Source: Lachnospiraceae bacterium
GTDB lineage: Bacteria > Bacillota > Clostridia > Lachnospirales > Lachnospiraceae
NCBI GenBank assembly: GCA_021628825.1
Contig: JAJXRY010000001.1
Coordinates: 806,001-870,000 of the forward strand
Length of the DNA stretch: 64,000 nucleotides
Reading direction: 5' to 3'
The notes beneath the pieces were generated by a model. The model worked only from the letters and a program-made list of their open reading frames with translations. It did no database searches and was not told where the DNA came from. A program made the position numbers and the translations under genes. Below, piece by piece: positions 27,755 through 38,100 of this stretch. Within the stretch, counting starts at the first letter, position 1. Every line of letters starts with the position of its first letter.

Positions 27755-29456
27755 CTATGATGCAGACTCTTTGGCCTTCTGTGCCGTTATTTTCATCTCC
27801 TTTGCGTTAGAAACGGCGGCTTCACTCACTTCTTCGCTTCCTAAGAGACGCGCAAGTTCTTTTTAAGGAATCTTCCTCGGAAAGCTTCGTAAGATCGGTA
27901 ACGGTCCGGTTTTTCTTTTACGGATTTTTTTCAATCAGAAAATGGGTATCCGCCATGGCTGCAATCTGTGGCAGATGGGTGATGCAGATGATCTGTTTGT
28001 CTCTGGAAAGCTGTCCCATTTTTTTCCGAGACCTTCCATGCCGTTTTTGCCACTGATTCCCGTGTCAATTTCATCAAAAAAATCAAAGTTGCGGTATCTT
28101 CCTTATCGGCAAATACAGTCTTAAACGCAAGCATGATCCTGGATAATTCGCCGCCGCTTGCTACCTGCCAGATCGGCCGCATGGCTTCACCGGGATTTAC
28201 CGAAATCAGAAACTCGATCTTATCATATCCATCTGCATGAAAATGATCCGGATCGGAGGTTACTTCGATGTCAAACTGAACATCGATAAAGTTCAGGTCA
28301 ATCATCGCTGCCTTTAACTTCTGGCTTAACGGTTCTGCCGCTTCCTTCCGTAATCCGGAAAGAGTTTCACAAATTTCCAGAATATGCTGTTTCTTATCTT
28401 CAATCTGCTTCTTTAGCTGTTCTACATAAAATTCATAATTGCCAAGCTGTTCGAGCTTTTCCTGCTTCTGCTCATAAGAAGCAAGAATATCGGCAACGGA
28501 ATTTCCGTATTTGCTTTTCAGATGATTGATGAGATTCAGACGTTCTTCCACCGCTGCGAACTCTTCTTCTTCGAAATTCAGGCTGTCACTGTATTCGGAA
28601 AGAGCACGGTTAAAATCATTGAGCAGACTGTCAATTTCGGATAACTGGCCGCTTAGGGCATCAAGCTCCTCATCCAGATTCTGCACACTCTTAAGCTCCC
28701 GCATCGCCCGTCCCAGCGCATTGCCGGCACTTTCTTCCTCTTCATAACCGGTCATGGCATAAGCGCCTGTCACGGCCTCCTGAATACGTCTTGCATGCGT
28801 CAGCTTCTGATACTGCTTTTCGAGTTCTTCGTCCTCACCCTTTTGCAGGGAGGCCGCTTCAATTTCATTTACTTCAAAGGAAAGAAGATCTGCTTCCCGT
28901 TTCCGCATCTCTTCATCCATATCCTGTTCATCAAGCTGCTGTTTCAGTTCCTGATACTGCCGCAATTCTTCCTTAAGTGTTTCCTTACACTTAAGAGCCT
29001 GCGGTCCAATATACTGATCCAGCATTTTCCCATAAGATAACGGCTTTAACAGTGTCTGGTGCTCATGCTGTCCGTACATGTCCATGAGACATCCGGAAAG
29101 CTCCTTTAGCTGGCTGACACTCACCGTTTCTCCATTGATCCGGCAGATGCTCTTGCCCGGCATGATCTTCCGCTGCAAAAGCAGTGTTCCGTCCTCCTCC
29201 ATGGGAAGCTCCATTTCTTTGATCTGCTTTTTTTGAATGTCATTTAAGGAAAACAGCAGTTCAATGAGGGCATAATCCGCCCCTGCTCCGGATGCTGTCT
29301 TTGTCCGCCTTGGCACCGAGTGCCAGATGAATGGAACCCAGTACACTGTATTTACCGTCACCGGTTTCCCCTGTACGGATATTTAACCCTTTCGTAAAAA
29401 GTAATCTCCTGTTCTTCGATCAGTGCCAGATTTTTTACGTGTAGATTTTCAAGCAT
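27755..29456 (-). CDS. recN: DNA repair protein RecN, heavily frameshifted
   Basis: SMC-like ATPase acting at double-strand breaks. N-terminal MLENLHVKNLALIEEQEI, a long central coiled coil (roughly residues 160-360), SGGELSRIMLAFKTV (ABC signature), and in a shifted frame FDEIDTGISGKTAWKVSE (Walker B and D-loop). The C-terminal ELARLLGSEEVSEAAVSNAK ends at TAG 27755-27757. About 567 residues after joining at least six shifts (near 29385, 29280, 28075, 28050, 28020, 27862). The Walker A reads GETGDGKY, lacking the usual Ser/Thr after Lys. ATG 29456. Confidence 0.88.
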
Positions 29457-29510
29457 TGCTTTTCCTCCTATGCTCCTTCTCTCAAAGCGCATAATAGGTT
29501 TAGTTTTATC

Positions 29511-29963
29511 TTAATTCTCCATGGCCTCTTTGATATTCTCCATGGTCTTTATGGCATCCGCTTCGTTGTGCAGCACCAGCATTATCGTGTCATCACCTGC
29601 GATGCAGCCGACGATCTCCTTAAGCTTCATGGCATCGATGGCTGCTGCAACGGCCATCGCCATACCGGATACGGTTTTCACCACAAGGATATTCTGTGCA
29701 ACATCCATGGAAACATACCCGTCCTTCAATACCCGGATGTACTTATCGCTTAAGTAATGGTCGCTATGTACCAGAATCGTATATTTCTGTCTGCCATTGC
29801 CCGTCGGAACCTTCGTAAGCTTCAGTTCCCGGATGTCTCTGGAAACCGTTGCCTGGGTCACGTCAAAACCGGCTTCCTTTAACTTCTCTGCCAGTTCATC
29901 CTGTGTCTCAATTTCGTACTGCTCCACCAGTTCCTTCAGTTTCTGATGTCTGTTTTTCTTCAT
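29511..29963 (-). CDS. argR: arginine repressor ArgR/AhrC
   Basis: Arginine-dependent transcriptional regulator. N-terminal winged helix with the recognition helix QATVSRDIRELKLTK; C-terminal hexamerization and arginine-binding domain with GCIAGDDTIM. 150 residues, unbroken. Its place between nadK/tlyA and recN is the conserved Firmicute order and need not imply a functional link to those genes. Confidence 0.95.
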   Translation of the reverse strand: MKKNRHQKLKELVEQYEIETQDELAEKLKEAGFDVTQATVSRDIRELKLTKVPTGNGRQKYTILVHSDHYLSDKYIRVLKDGYVSMDVAQNILVVKTVSGMAMAVAAAIDAMKLKEIVGCIAGDDTIMLVLHNEADAIKTMENIKEAMEN

Positions 29964-29977
29964 AACCCCGTACCTTT

Positions 29978-30841
29978 CTAGGATTCACCCAATTTCTTAT
30001 TTAATATTTCAAGAAAAACTTTCCTTATGCAGCTTAATAATGCCTGTTGTTTTTCTCCGACTGTACGATTTCCACCCGGTCCCCCTGCTTCGAGCGTAAT
30101 CTGGTGTCCCCCATCAAAAATTACTTCGATTCCGCCTGCCGGAACCGGTTCCCTGCGTTCCTCCACTTCAATCCTTATCTGATCCTCCGCAGAAAATACA
30201 ATACTCCGGTTCTGCATGGAATGCGGGCAGATCGGTGTAAGTACCATCAGCTTTGCACAGGGGTTCACAATCGGTCCGCCTGCTGATAAGCTGTAGCCGG
30301 TGGATCCGGTCGGTGTTGCAACCAGAATTCCATCTGCATGATAACAATGCAGATGCTTTTCATTTACAAAAATATTATAAGAATTGATCTGTAAGGATCC
30401 TCTTCTTGTAATGACAATATCATTTAATGCCTGAAAGGTTTCTTTCCGCTTCGTTCCGGAATAGACCGATCCCGAAAGCATCATCCGCTGTTCGATTTCA
30501 AAGTGATCCGAAAGCAGCTGGTCAAGAGAGGTTTTCCAGATCATTCCGGTTGACCTCCGAAAAGAAACCCAAGGGTCCCTAAGGTTAATTCCGACAAGCG
30601 GAATCTCCGTATCAATGAGATCAATCGCCGCCTGCAGCATCGTTCCGTCCCCGCCTAATACAATGGCGCATTCGGTATCTTCCGGAACACCTCCGGCTTC
30701 CGTATAGCCGCTTCCTTCTTTGGGAAGCTCCTCTTCTACGATACATTCTGCCCCGTGTGACGTCAGATAATCCCGGATCCGGTTCGTCACCTGCAGATCT
30801 TTATCCTTTGTCCGATTCGTTATGATAATAAAATGTTTCAC
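29978..30841 (-). CDS. nadK: NAD kinase
   Basis: Phosphorylates NAD to NADP. IVLGGDGTML gives the GGDG motif near residue 63 and ATPTGSTGYSLSAGGPIV the second active-site segment. 287 residues, open throughout, but from about 30600 to 30520 the frame reads nonsense where another frame encodes GTLGFL and SEVNRNDLEN, so several short indels cancel. Start codon is GTG 30841, overlapping the tlyA stop as GTGA. Confidence 0.93.
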   Translation of the reverse strand: MKHFIIITNRTKDKDLQVTNRIRDYLTSHGAECIVEEELPKEGSGYTEAGGVPEDTECAIVLGGDGTMLQAAIDLIDTEIPLVGINLRDPWVSFRRSTGMIWKTSLDQLLSDHFEIEQRMMLSGSVYSGTKRKETFQALNDIVITRRGSLQINSYNIFVNEKHLHCYHADGILVATPTGSTGYSLSAGGPIVNPCAKLMVLTPICPHSMQNRSIVFSAEDQIRIEVEERREPVPAGGIEVIFDGGHQITLEAGGPGGNRTVGEKQQALLSCIRKVFLEILNKKLGES

Positions 30842-31666
30842 GACTTCTCCAACTCTCGATGTGCGTCTTCCACAATTTCTTTGATTTTCTTTTCAAAAAC
30901 TGCCAGAATATCCGGATAAATCGTGCGTTCCGGATTCTTCCTCAAATGAATAAGATATTCGATATTTCCTTCCGGTCCGCGGATCGGGGAATAGGACAGA
31001 CCGAGCACTTCAAACGAAACCTCATCTGCATGACGGACAATCTTTGCCATTACCTCCTCATGCACCTTCGGCTCCCGCACAACACCTTTCTTTCCAACCT
31101 TTTTCCCTGCCAGCCTCAAACTGTGGTTTAATGAGCGCCACCATTTCGCCCTGCTCCTTTAATAACGCATACGCAGGCGTCAGAATCTTATCTAAAGAAA
31201 TAAAGGACACATCCACCGATGCAAAATCAAGTACGTCCGGAATATCCTCCGGCGTCATATAGCGAAAATTGGTCTTTTCCATGCAGACAACCCGTTCGTC
31301 CTGACGTAACTTCCAGTCAAGCTGTCCGTAGCCCACATCCACAGAATATACCTTTGCGGCTCCATTCTGTAACATGCAATCGGTAAAGCCTCCGGTCGAA
31401 GCCCCGATATCCATACAGATCTTATCGGTCAGTGTGATCGGGAAAACCTGAAGCGCCTTTTCCAGTTTTAAACCTCCCCGGCTCACATAAGGCAGTGCAT
31501 GTCCTCTTACCTCAATCTGTGCACTCTCTTCGTCAAAGACAGATCCTGCCTTGTCTTCCTTTTGTCCATCCACATAGACACTTCCGGCCATAATGACTGC
31601 CTTCGCCTTTTCCCTTGAAGGAGCCAGTCCCTTCTTTATAAGAAGTACATCCAGTCGTTCTTTCAT
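30838..31666 (-). CDS. tlyA: TlyA family rRNA 2'-O-methyltransferase, one frameshift
   Basis: S4-domain protein fused to an FtsJ/RrmJ-like SAM methyltransferase. S4: MKERLDVLLIKKGLAPSREK; SAM motif I: MDIGASTGGFTDCMLQNGA; VALIKPQFEAGRE near the end of the Rossmann core. The frame shifts near 31110 and continues KKGVVREPKVHEEV. About 276 residues. The ATG overlaps the dxs stop as TAATG. This corresponds to yqxC in Bacillus. Confidence 0.9.
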
Positions 31667-33529
31667 TAAAGATCAACCATCTCTTTCCGTATTCTTGAAG
31701 TAATGGATTCTGCATCAATTCCGGTTTCATGCTTGAGCAGATCCACATTTCCATGTTCCACATAATCATCGGGAAGCGCCACATTGAGCAGCACGCTTTC
31801 GGTTTCCAGCGTATCAAAGTACTCCCGCACCTTCTCGCCAAAGCCACCGCTTGCCACATTTTCTTCCATGGTAACCACCATACGGTGATTTCTTGCAGCC
31901 CATTCCACAGCCTTTTCATCAATCGGTTTTACAAACCGTGCATTCACAATACTGCAGCCAATACCATATTCCTTTAACAGCTCCCGGACAGCAAGTGCGG
32001 TAACCACCATGCTTCCTACGGCAAGCAGGCACACCTCACCCTCTGCATAAAGAATCTCTGCCTTGCCAAGCTCGATCGGTGCCCGGAATTCCTTTAGCCC
32101 GGAGTACGCTTCGCCGCGCGGGTAACGCACAGCCACCGGTGCCTCCATGACAAGGGCATATTTCATCATATCGGAAAGCTCCCATTTGTTCTTCGGAGCC
32201 ATAATGTGCATATTCGGAATCGAGGATAAGTACGACAGATCAAAAATGCCCTGATGCGTCTCTCCGTCACTTCCCACAAGTCCCGCCCGGTCTATGGCAA
32301 ATACCACCGGCAGATTCTGCAAACAGACATCATGCAGAATCTGGTCATAGGCTCTTTGCAGGAAGGAGGAATATATCGCCACAATCGGTCTCATGCCTCC
32401 TGCTGCAAGTCCTGCTGCGAACGTAACGGCATGCTCTTCTGCAATTCCCACATCGAAAAACCGATCCGGATAGACATTTCGGAAACGCTTTAATCCGGTT
32501 CCATCCGGCATGGCTGCCGTAATGGCTACCACACGCTCATCACGGGATGCCAGCTTTAACATGACCGTTGAAAAAACATCGGTATAGTTTGCGTTAGTCC
32601 TCGCTTTTTAACGGGAGTCCTGTTTCCACATCAAACGGCTCTGTTCCATGTAATCTTGCCGTATGACGCTCCGCCGGCGTAAATCCCTTGCCCTTTTCGG
32701 TAATGACATGGACAATAACGGCCTTACGGATTCTTCTGGCTTCCTGGAAGGTGCGCACCATCGCATTGATATCATGACCGTCTACCGGTCCTAAGTACGT
32801 GATTCCCATATCCTCAAACAGCATTCCCGGAACCACCATCTGCTTGAACATATTCTTAAAACGGCGGATCTTATTGGCAACCTTATCTCCGTTCGGCATA
32901 TCCATAATGGTATTATAGACACCGTCACGCAGATTCAGATAACTGTCTGCGGTACGCACACTGTTTAAGTACTTGGACATTCCTCCGACATTTTCGGAAA
33001 TGGACATATTGTTGTCATTTAAGACGATGATGTAATTCGTTTCCAGCTTTGCTGCATTATTCAATGCCTCATACGCCATGCCGCCTGTGAGGGAGCCATC
33101 CCCGATCACGGCAACAACCGTATTATTTTCACCCTTTAAGTCTCTGGCCTTTACCAGACCTAATCCAGCAGAAATCGAAGTGGAGCTGTGTCCGGTATTA
33201 AAGCAGTCACAGTCACTCTCCTTCGTCTTCGGGAAGCCGCTCATGCCGCCAAATTTACGAAGCTGATCGAAGCCTTCCTTTCTTCCCGTCAAAAGCTTAT
33301 GGGTATAAGACTGATGCCCTACATCCCAGACAATCTTATCGTCCGGCAGATTTAAAAAAAGATGCAGTGCCATCGTCAGCTCCACTGCTCCTAAATTGGA
33401 TGCCAGATGTCCCCCTGTTTTGGAAATACTCTGAATTAAAAACTCCCGGATTTCTTCTGCCAGAGCATCATAACTCTCCGGAGGGATATTCTTAATATCA
33501 TTTGCGTTCTTAATTTTCTCAAGTATCAT
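31666..33529 (-). CDS. dxs: 1-deoxy-D-xylulose-5-phosphate synthase, one frameshift
   Basis: TPP enzyme that starts the MEP isoprenoid pathway from pyruvate and glyceraldehyde 3-phosphate. TPP site GDGSLTGGMAYEALNNA, then N-terminal SNLGAVELTMALH, and in the second half FAIDRAGLVGSDGETHQG. An extra A in the run 32605-32609 breaks the frame; corrected, it reads GLPLKARTNANYTDVFSTVM. About 621 residues. Followed by tlyA and preceded by ispA, as in Bacillus. Confidence 0.95.
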
Positions 33530-33549
33530 CGTTTTTCCCTGCTTTTTCT

Positions 33550-34477
33550 CTATTTTTGACGATTTACCAGCTGTTCTACCAGTTCAACCAGAAACTCATT
33601 CTTCGTTTCAAAGGACCTAAGGATCTCTACCGCTTCCTCCGAAAGCTCCTTCACCTGCTGCTTCGATTCTTCGATGCCGTGAAGCCTTACATAGGTCAGC
33701 TTGTGATTCTTTTTCATCACTTCCCACAGGCTTACCTAAAACCTCTGTCGTACTGGTAATATCCAGAATGTCATCCTGTATCTGAAATGCAATGCCGATG
33801 TTGGAGGCCGCCCGTTCCATCTTCTCAATGTCGGTCTGTGATGCCCCTGCAAGTGCTGCTCCGATCATCATGGCGCACTCCATCAGCGCTGCTGTTTTAT
33901 GTTCGTGAATAAATAATAAAAGTTCCTCGGTCAGATCGGTTCTGCCTTCTGCTTCGATATCCGCAGTCTGTCCACCGATCATGCCATAGATCCCGGCTTT
34001 CTTTGAAAGAATCTGCATGGCTCTTCCTACCGCCTTGTAGTTTTTTAACTGCTGTGCCGGATCCCCACTCTCTTCTTCCACAATCTGGAAAGTCTTCGAT
34101 GCGGTTTCAAACGCAAGGTTCAGTAACCCGTCACCTGCCAGAATCGCCATACATTCGCCGTATACCTTCCATGTGGTGAGTTTCCCTCTCCGGTATTCAT
34201 CATTGTCCATTGCCGGAAGATCGTCATGTACCAGGGAATAATTGTGGATCATTTCCAGTGCCGCCATAAAAGGTTCGATGACCTCTCCGGCTCCTCCGAA
34301 AAGAGTAAAGCACTCCTTCATCAGAACGGGGCGTAACCGCTTCCCACCTGCCATGGCACTGTAACACATGGCATCCATAACCGTCTTCTGATAAGCCTCT
34401 TCTTTTGCCGGAAGATATTTCTGCAAAATCTCTTCTGCCTGTTTCGTTTTTGCTTCTAATTCCTCATGAAAGCTCAT
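33550..34477 (-). CDS. ispA: short-chain polyprenyl (farnesyl/geranylgeranyl) diphosphate synthase, frameshifted
   Basis: Condenses IPP with allylic diphosphates, directly downstream of DXS chemistry. First Asp-rich motif VHDDLPAMDND, second QIQDDILDIT, and KRLRPVL near the N-terminus. The frame shifts near 33715 and then reads YVRLHGIEESKQQVKELSEE up to TAG at 33550. About 309 residues. Start ATG 34477 (MSFHEELEAKTK) overlaps xseB by 14 bases. Confidence 0.93.
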
Positions 34478-34694
34478 AGGTCGTTCCATCCTCCTGTAGT
34501 ACAAGCACCTGCTTCTCCACCCGGTCAATGGACTCATTGCATTTTTTCAGCAATTTCATCCCCGCCTGGTAAATTTCGAAGGATTCCTCCAAAGAGACAT
34601 CCTCCTGCTCCAGTTGTTCAATTGTTTCTTCAAGCTGTTCAAAAGCCTTTTCCAGCGAAAATGCTTCCTGCTGTTCTTTTTCTTCTTTTCCCAT
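34464..34694 (-). CDS. xseB: exodeoxyribonuclease VII small subunit
   Basis: 76-residue helical partner of XseA. The core SLEKAFEQLEETIEQLEQED and SLEESFEIYQAGMKLLKKCN are typical; the acidic N-terminus is short. Its end overlaps ispA. Confidence 0.93.
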   Translation of the reverse strand: MGKEEKEQQEAFSLEKAFEQLEETIEQLEQEDVSLEESFEIYQAGMKLLKKCNESIDRVEKQVLVLQEDGTTYELS

Positions 34695-34736
34695 TCTCTA
34701 TCCTTCTCCCCGGGCTGCAATGTTCTTATGCTTCCT

Positions 34737-35957
34737 TTACAGGGATCCTCTGTTTAAATCAAGCGGGGTAACCTTAGTTACCGCAGCATCGATCTTCCCA
34801 TCCTTCACATAAACCTGAATGGGATCCCCTATCTGCACTTTCTGAATTCCCGTAACGGTTCTGCCTTTCCCGTCTGCCACATAGGAATACCCCTGATTCA
34901 GCTTATCCAGTGGGGAAAGTCCCTTTAACCGTTCAATATATAAGGCAAGCTGATGACGTTTCCCATCCAGCTTTCTTTTCATGGCTCCCTGCAGGTGATC
35001 CTCCAACTGCAGGACATACGTTTTCTTTTCGCGGATCTTTCCCATGGGACTACTGCTTTTCAACTGCGAAGCAAGCGCCTTTAACCCGGTCCGCTGCATG
35101 GAGATCTTCCGTAAAATCTGCCGGTTCATGGTATCTTTCGCAGCTTGAAGCTCCTGTTCAATTCTGGAAAAGTCATATACCGCAAGTTCCGCTGCTGCGG
35201 ATGGGGTCGGCGCACGCAGATCTGCCACATAGTCAATGATCGTTGTATCCGTCTCGTGTCCGACTGCGGAAATAATGGGAATCTCACAGTCAAATACCGC
35301 GTGTGCCACCTTCTCCTCATTAAACGCCCACAAATCCTCGATGGAACCGCCGCCACGGCCGACAATCATCACATCAACCTTCTGCTGCTCTAGCATATGG
35401 ATTCCACGGACAATACTGCCCACAGCTTCCTCTCCCTGCACAATGGCCGGATACAGAAGAATCTGCACGTACGGATTTCTCCGGCGGGTGATATTGATGA
35501 TGTCCCGGACAGCCGCACCGGTTGATGCGGTAACGACACCCAGCGTCCGGATATATTTCGGAATCGGCTTCTTATATTCCGGAGCGAACATTCCACGCTC
35601 CAGGAGTTCTTCTTTCAAACGCTGGAAACGTTCAAACAGAACTCCTTCTCCGTCCAGGGTGATCCTCTTTGCATAGACCTGATACTTCCCGTCCCGTTCA
35701 TAAACGTCCACGGTTCCCTGGACAACAACCTGCATTCCTTCCGTCATCCGAAAAGAAAGACCGGAACGGTTCCCTGCAAACATCACACAGGAAATCGTTC
35801 CTTTCATATCCTTAAGTGTAAAATAAATATGCCCGGAAGAATGGTATTTGCAATTACTTACCTCTCCCTTGATGTTCAGATCCTGCAGCAGAAAATCCTC
35901 TGCAAACATCCGTCTGATATAGGAATTGATCTGTCCGACTGTATACACATTCTGCAT
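34737..35957 (-). CDS. xseA: exodeoxyribonuclease VII large subunit
   Basis: Single-strand exonuclease catalytic subunit. N-terminal OB fold (EVSNCKYHSSGHIYFTLKD), catalytic domain with VVTASTGAAVRDI, VGRGGGSIEDLWAFNEE and SAVGHETDTTIIDYVADLRA, then a coiled coil. 406 residues, unbroken. Lies 12 bases after nusB and 42 bases before xseB. Confidence 0.95.
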   Translation of the reverse strand: MQNVYTVGQINSYIRRMFAEDFLLQDLNIKGEVSNCKYHSSGHIYFTLKDMKGTISCVMFAGNRSGLSFRMTEGMQVVVQGTVDVYERDGKYQVYAKRITLDGEGVLFERFQRLKEELLERGMFAPEYKKPIPKYIRTLGVVTASTGAAVRDIINITRRRNPYVQILLYPAIVQGEEAVGSIVRGIHMLEQQKVDVMIVGRGGGSIEDLWAFNEEKVAHAVFDCEIPIISAVGHETDTTIIDYVADLRAPTPSAAAELAVYDFSRIEQELQAAKDTMNRQILRKISMQRTGLKALASQLKSSSPMGKIREKKTYVLQLEDHLQGAMKRKLDGKRHQLALYIERLKGLSPLDKLNQGYSYVADGKGRTVTGIQKVQIGDPIQVYVKDGKIDAAVTKVTPLDLNRGSL

Positions 35958-35968
35958 GTCATTACCTT

Positions 35969-36365
35969 CTATACGAATTTTGCCAGTACACCGTTTACAA
36001 ACGAAGCGGAGGAATCCTGTCCGAACTTCTTTGCAAGCTCTACTGCTTCATTAATCGCCACACCGGTCGGAATATCCTCATCATATTGGATCTCATAAAC
36101 GGCCAGACGTAAGATGGTCAGATCTACCTTACCCATACGGCTGGTATCCCAGCCGCTTACCTTTTCATTCAGTTCACGATCGATATCTGTGAGCTTTTTC
36201 TAAAATGTTGTGAAACTTCGCATCCAGCTGTTTCCGGTCGTTCTCACGGTCAATTTCTTCTTCCTCTAAGAAGAACTCCTCCTGCTGCGGCATTTCTTCC
36301 TCTTCGTTAAACTCCACACGGAACAACAGTTTAAAAAGCTGTTCCCGCAATTCTCTTCTACTCAT
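35969..36365 (-). CDS. nusB: transcription antitermination factor NusB, one frameshift
   Basis: Binds boxA with S10 in rRNA antitermination. N-terminus MSRRELREQLFKLLFRVEF; after a shift near 36199 it continues SRMGKVDLTILRLAVYEI, IPTGVAINEAVELAKKF and SFVNGVLAKF. About 132 residues. An acidic stretch (EFFLEEEEIDREND) is typical of Lachnospiraceae NusB. Confidence 0.93.
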
Positions 36366-36391
36366 AATTTTCGTCCTATTGGTATTTGTGT

Positions 36392-36775
36392 TTATTTATT
36401 CTGCACGTTCACTCCAGCGATACGGACGTTCACGTCGGTCACTTCCAGTCCGGTCATGTTTTCAATGGCAGATTTTACTCTGTCCTGCACCTTCTGGGAA
36501 ACCGCCGGAATGTTATAGCCATACTCTACAAGAAGGGCCACGTCTGTTTTCACCTTCTTACCGGTCACATAAACCTTAACCCCCTTGGTAAGGCTCTTTA
36601 CACCGACCTTATCAAGCAGCTCATTTCCGACATTACCTGCCATGGCACCCACGCCTTCAACCTCCATGCAGGCAAGCCCTGCGATCATGGCTACCACATC
36701 ATCGGCAATCTTTACAGTTCCTAAATTAATATCCTCTTCCAACACATAGTTGTTATTTTCCATCTTTTTTTCCAT
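36392..36775 (-). CDS. yqhY: Asp23/Gls24 family protein YqhY
   Basis: Small envelope-stress/Asp23 family protein; in Bacillus YqhY is linked to acetyl-CoA carboxylase control. LGTVKIADDVVAMIAGLACM, EVEGVGAM, GVKVYVTGKKVKTDVALLVE and VNVRIAGVNV show the two-part fold. 127 residues. Conserved position before nusB. Confidence 0.9.
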   Translation of the reverse strand: MEKKMENNNYVLEEDINLGTVKIADDVVAMIAGLACMEVEGVGAMAGNVGNELLDKVGVKSLTKGVKVYVTGKKVKTDVALLVEYGYNIPAVSQKVQDRVKSAIENMTGLEVTDVNVRIAGVNVQNK

Positions 36776-36843
36776 CCTGCTTAGTCCTTTCTTAATCCTG
36801 TCATATATGAACTACGTTATCTTTTATCATACCAAAATTTCCG

Positions 36844-38100
36844 TTATTTTACAACCAGAAGCTCAAATCTAATTGTTCCACGTTTTTCGGCATAGGAAAC
36901 CGTTCCGGTATCCGGATTCAGGAACTCGAAAATCCCCTGTTCTTCAATCAGAAACTTCCGGATCTCCTCATAAACCTCCCGGCTGCTGCACTTCAGGGTC
37001 ACATAGCTGCTCTGCTCCTCGTACGCCCTTGCAAACACATCCGCAATCCGGTCTTTGGAAAGCTCTGTGAAATACAGCCCTTCCCTTACATAATAATTAT
37101 CGGCCATTGCCGTACATATGGGAATCGGAACCACCTCTTCAATTGTGTGGGTCTTCGATAACTGCTCGGTCGTGACACACAGATAATCATAGTTGATCGG
37201 CGGCAGGCTGCCCGCATTCTGGATGCTTCCTTCTGTCATCTGATAGGACGCATCTCCCCATGTGGTATCCATAAAATAATTCTCGCCATCCAGATTCACG
37301 AGGTTCCAGGCATGTCCTTCCCCGTTCTGCACGGTTCCCATAATGAGGGTTGCTTCAATGCCTGCCTTTTGCAGCAAATACTGCGTTGCCTTGGCATAGC
37401 CCTGACAGACGCTCCGGTGTGCAATGAATACGGAGCAGATATTCTGGTTGTCCGGTGCATCGGCATCATACTCGGTGTTCTCAATCAGGTATTCATAAAT
37501 GTACCTGGCAATCGCATACTGGGAACCGTCCCCTGTTGGGAGGGATGCAAAGCATCGGTTTACATAACTATCAATAAACTGCTTCTTCGCTTCGATCGTC
37601 TCCGGCGTCATGCTGTAGGTTCCGGATAAGGTCACCATTTTGAGTTCCTCACCGAGTGCATACCGGGTAAGCGTGTAGCCTTCCACATAAAAGATCTCCG
37701 GGTGATCATTTAAAACACACTGGAAGACCTTCTCCACCTCCGTAGAGTCTGTCGTGGAAATCTGGATATCCTCTAAACGTTCCTGCAGAATATAAAGGAT
37801 CTCCCCATAAAGCTTCTGCTCCGGTTCCGAAAGCCGGTTATAATGGAAGGACTGCGTCTGTTCTTCCTTAAGTCCATCAACCGCTTCGGCCGGTGCCTGT
37901 TCCACATCCTGAAGCTCCCTTGCAGAAACCGCTCCGGAGTCCTCGTCCTTTAACAGCACCTGCTCTTCATTATTCAGTTGTAAATAATCCCTTAAATCCC
38001 GGGCAAGTTCCTCATAGCTGCATCCGTTCAGCAAAAGTGCGGCGGTAAGCAGTCCTGTGATAAGACACCCTTGTAAGGATTTTCTGTTTCGATCCTTCAT
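36844..38100 (-). CDS. transglutaminase-like lipoprotein
   Basis: Exported lipoprotein: basic N-terminus, hydrophobic segment and lipobox LLNG-C27. The transglutaminase-like (cysteine protease fold) triad is visible: Cys232 in RSVCQGYAKA, His263 in GEGHAWNLV and Asp278 in MDTTWGD. 418 residues, unbroken. Such proteins act on peptides or peptidoglycan outside the membrane, but the substrate is unknown. The start codon directly follows the prfC stop (TAA-ATG), so it is likely co-transcribed with prfC. Confidence 0.82.
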   Translation of the reverse strand: MKDRNRKSLQGCLITGLLTAALLLNGCSYEELARDLRDYLQLNNEEQVLLKDEDSGAVSARELQDVEQAPAEAVDGLKEEQTQSFHYNRLSEPEQKLYGEILYILQERLEDIQISTTDSTEVEKVFQCVLNDHPEIFYVEGYTLTRYALGEELKMVTLSGTYSMTPETIEAKKQFIDSYVNRCFASLPTGDGSQYAIARYIYEYLIENTEYDADAPDNQNICSVFIAHRSVCQGYAKATQYLLQKAGIEATLIMGTVQNGEGHAWNLVNLDGENYFMDTTWGDASYQMTEGSIQNAGSLPPINYDYLCVTTEQLSKTHTIEEVVPIPICTAMADNYYVREGLYFTELSKDRIADVFARAYEEQSSYVTLKCSSREVYEEIRKFLIEEQGIFEFLNPDTGTVSYAEKRGTIRFELLVVK

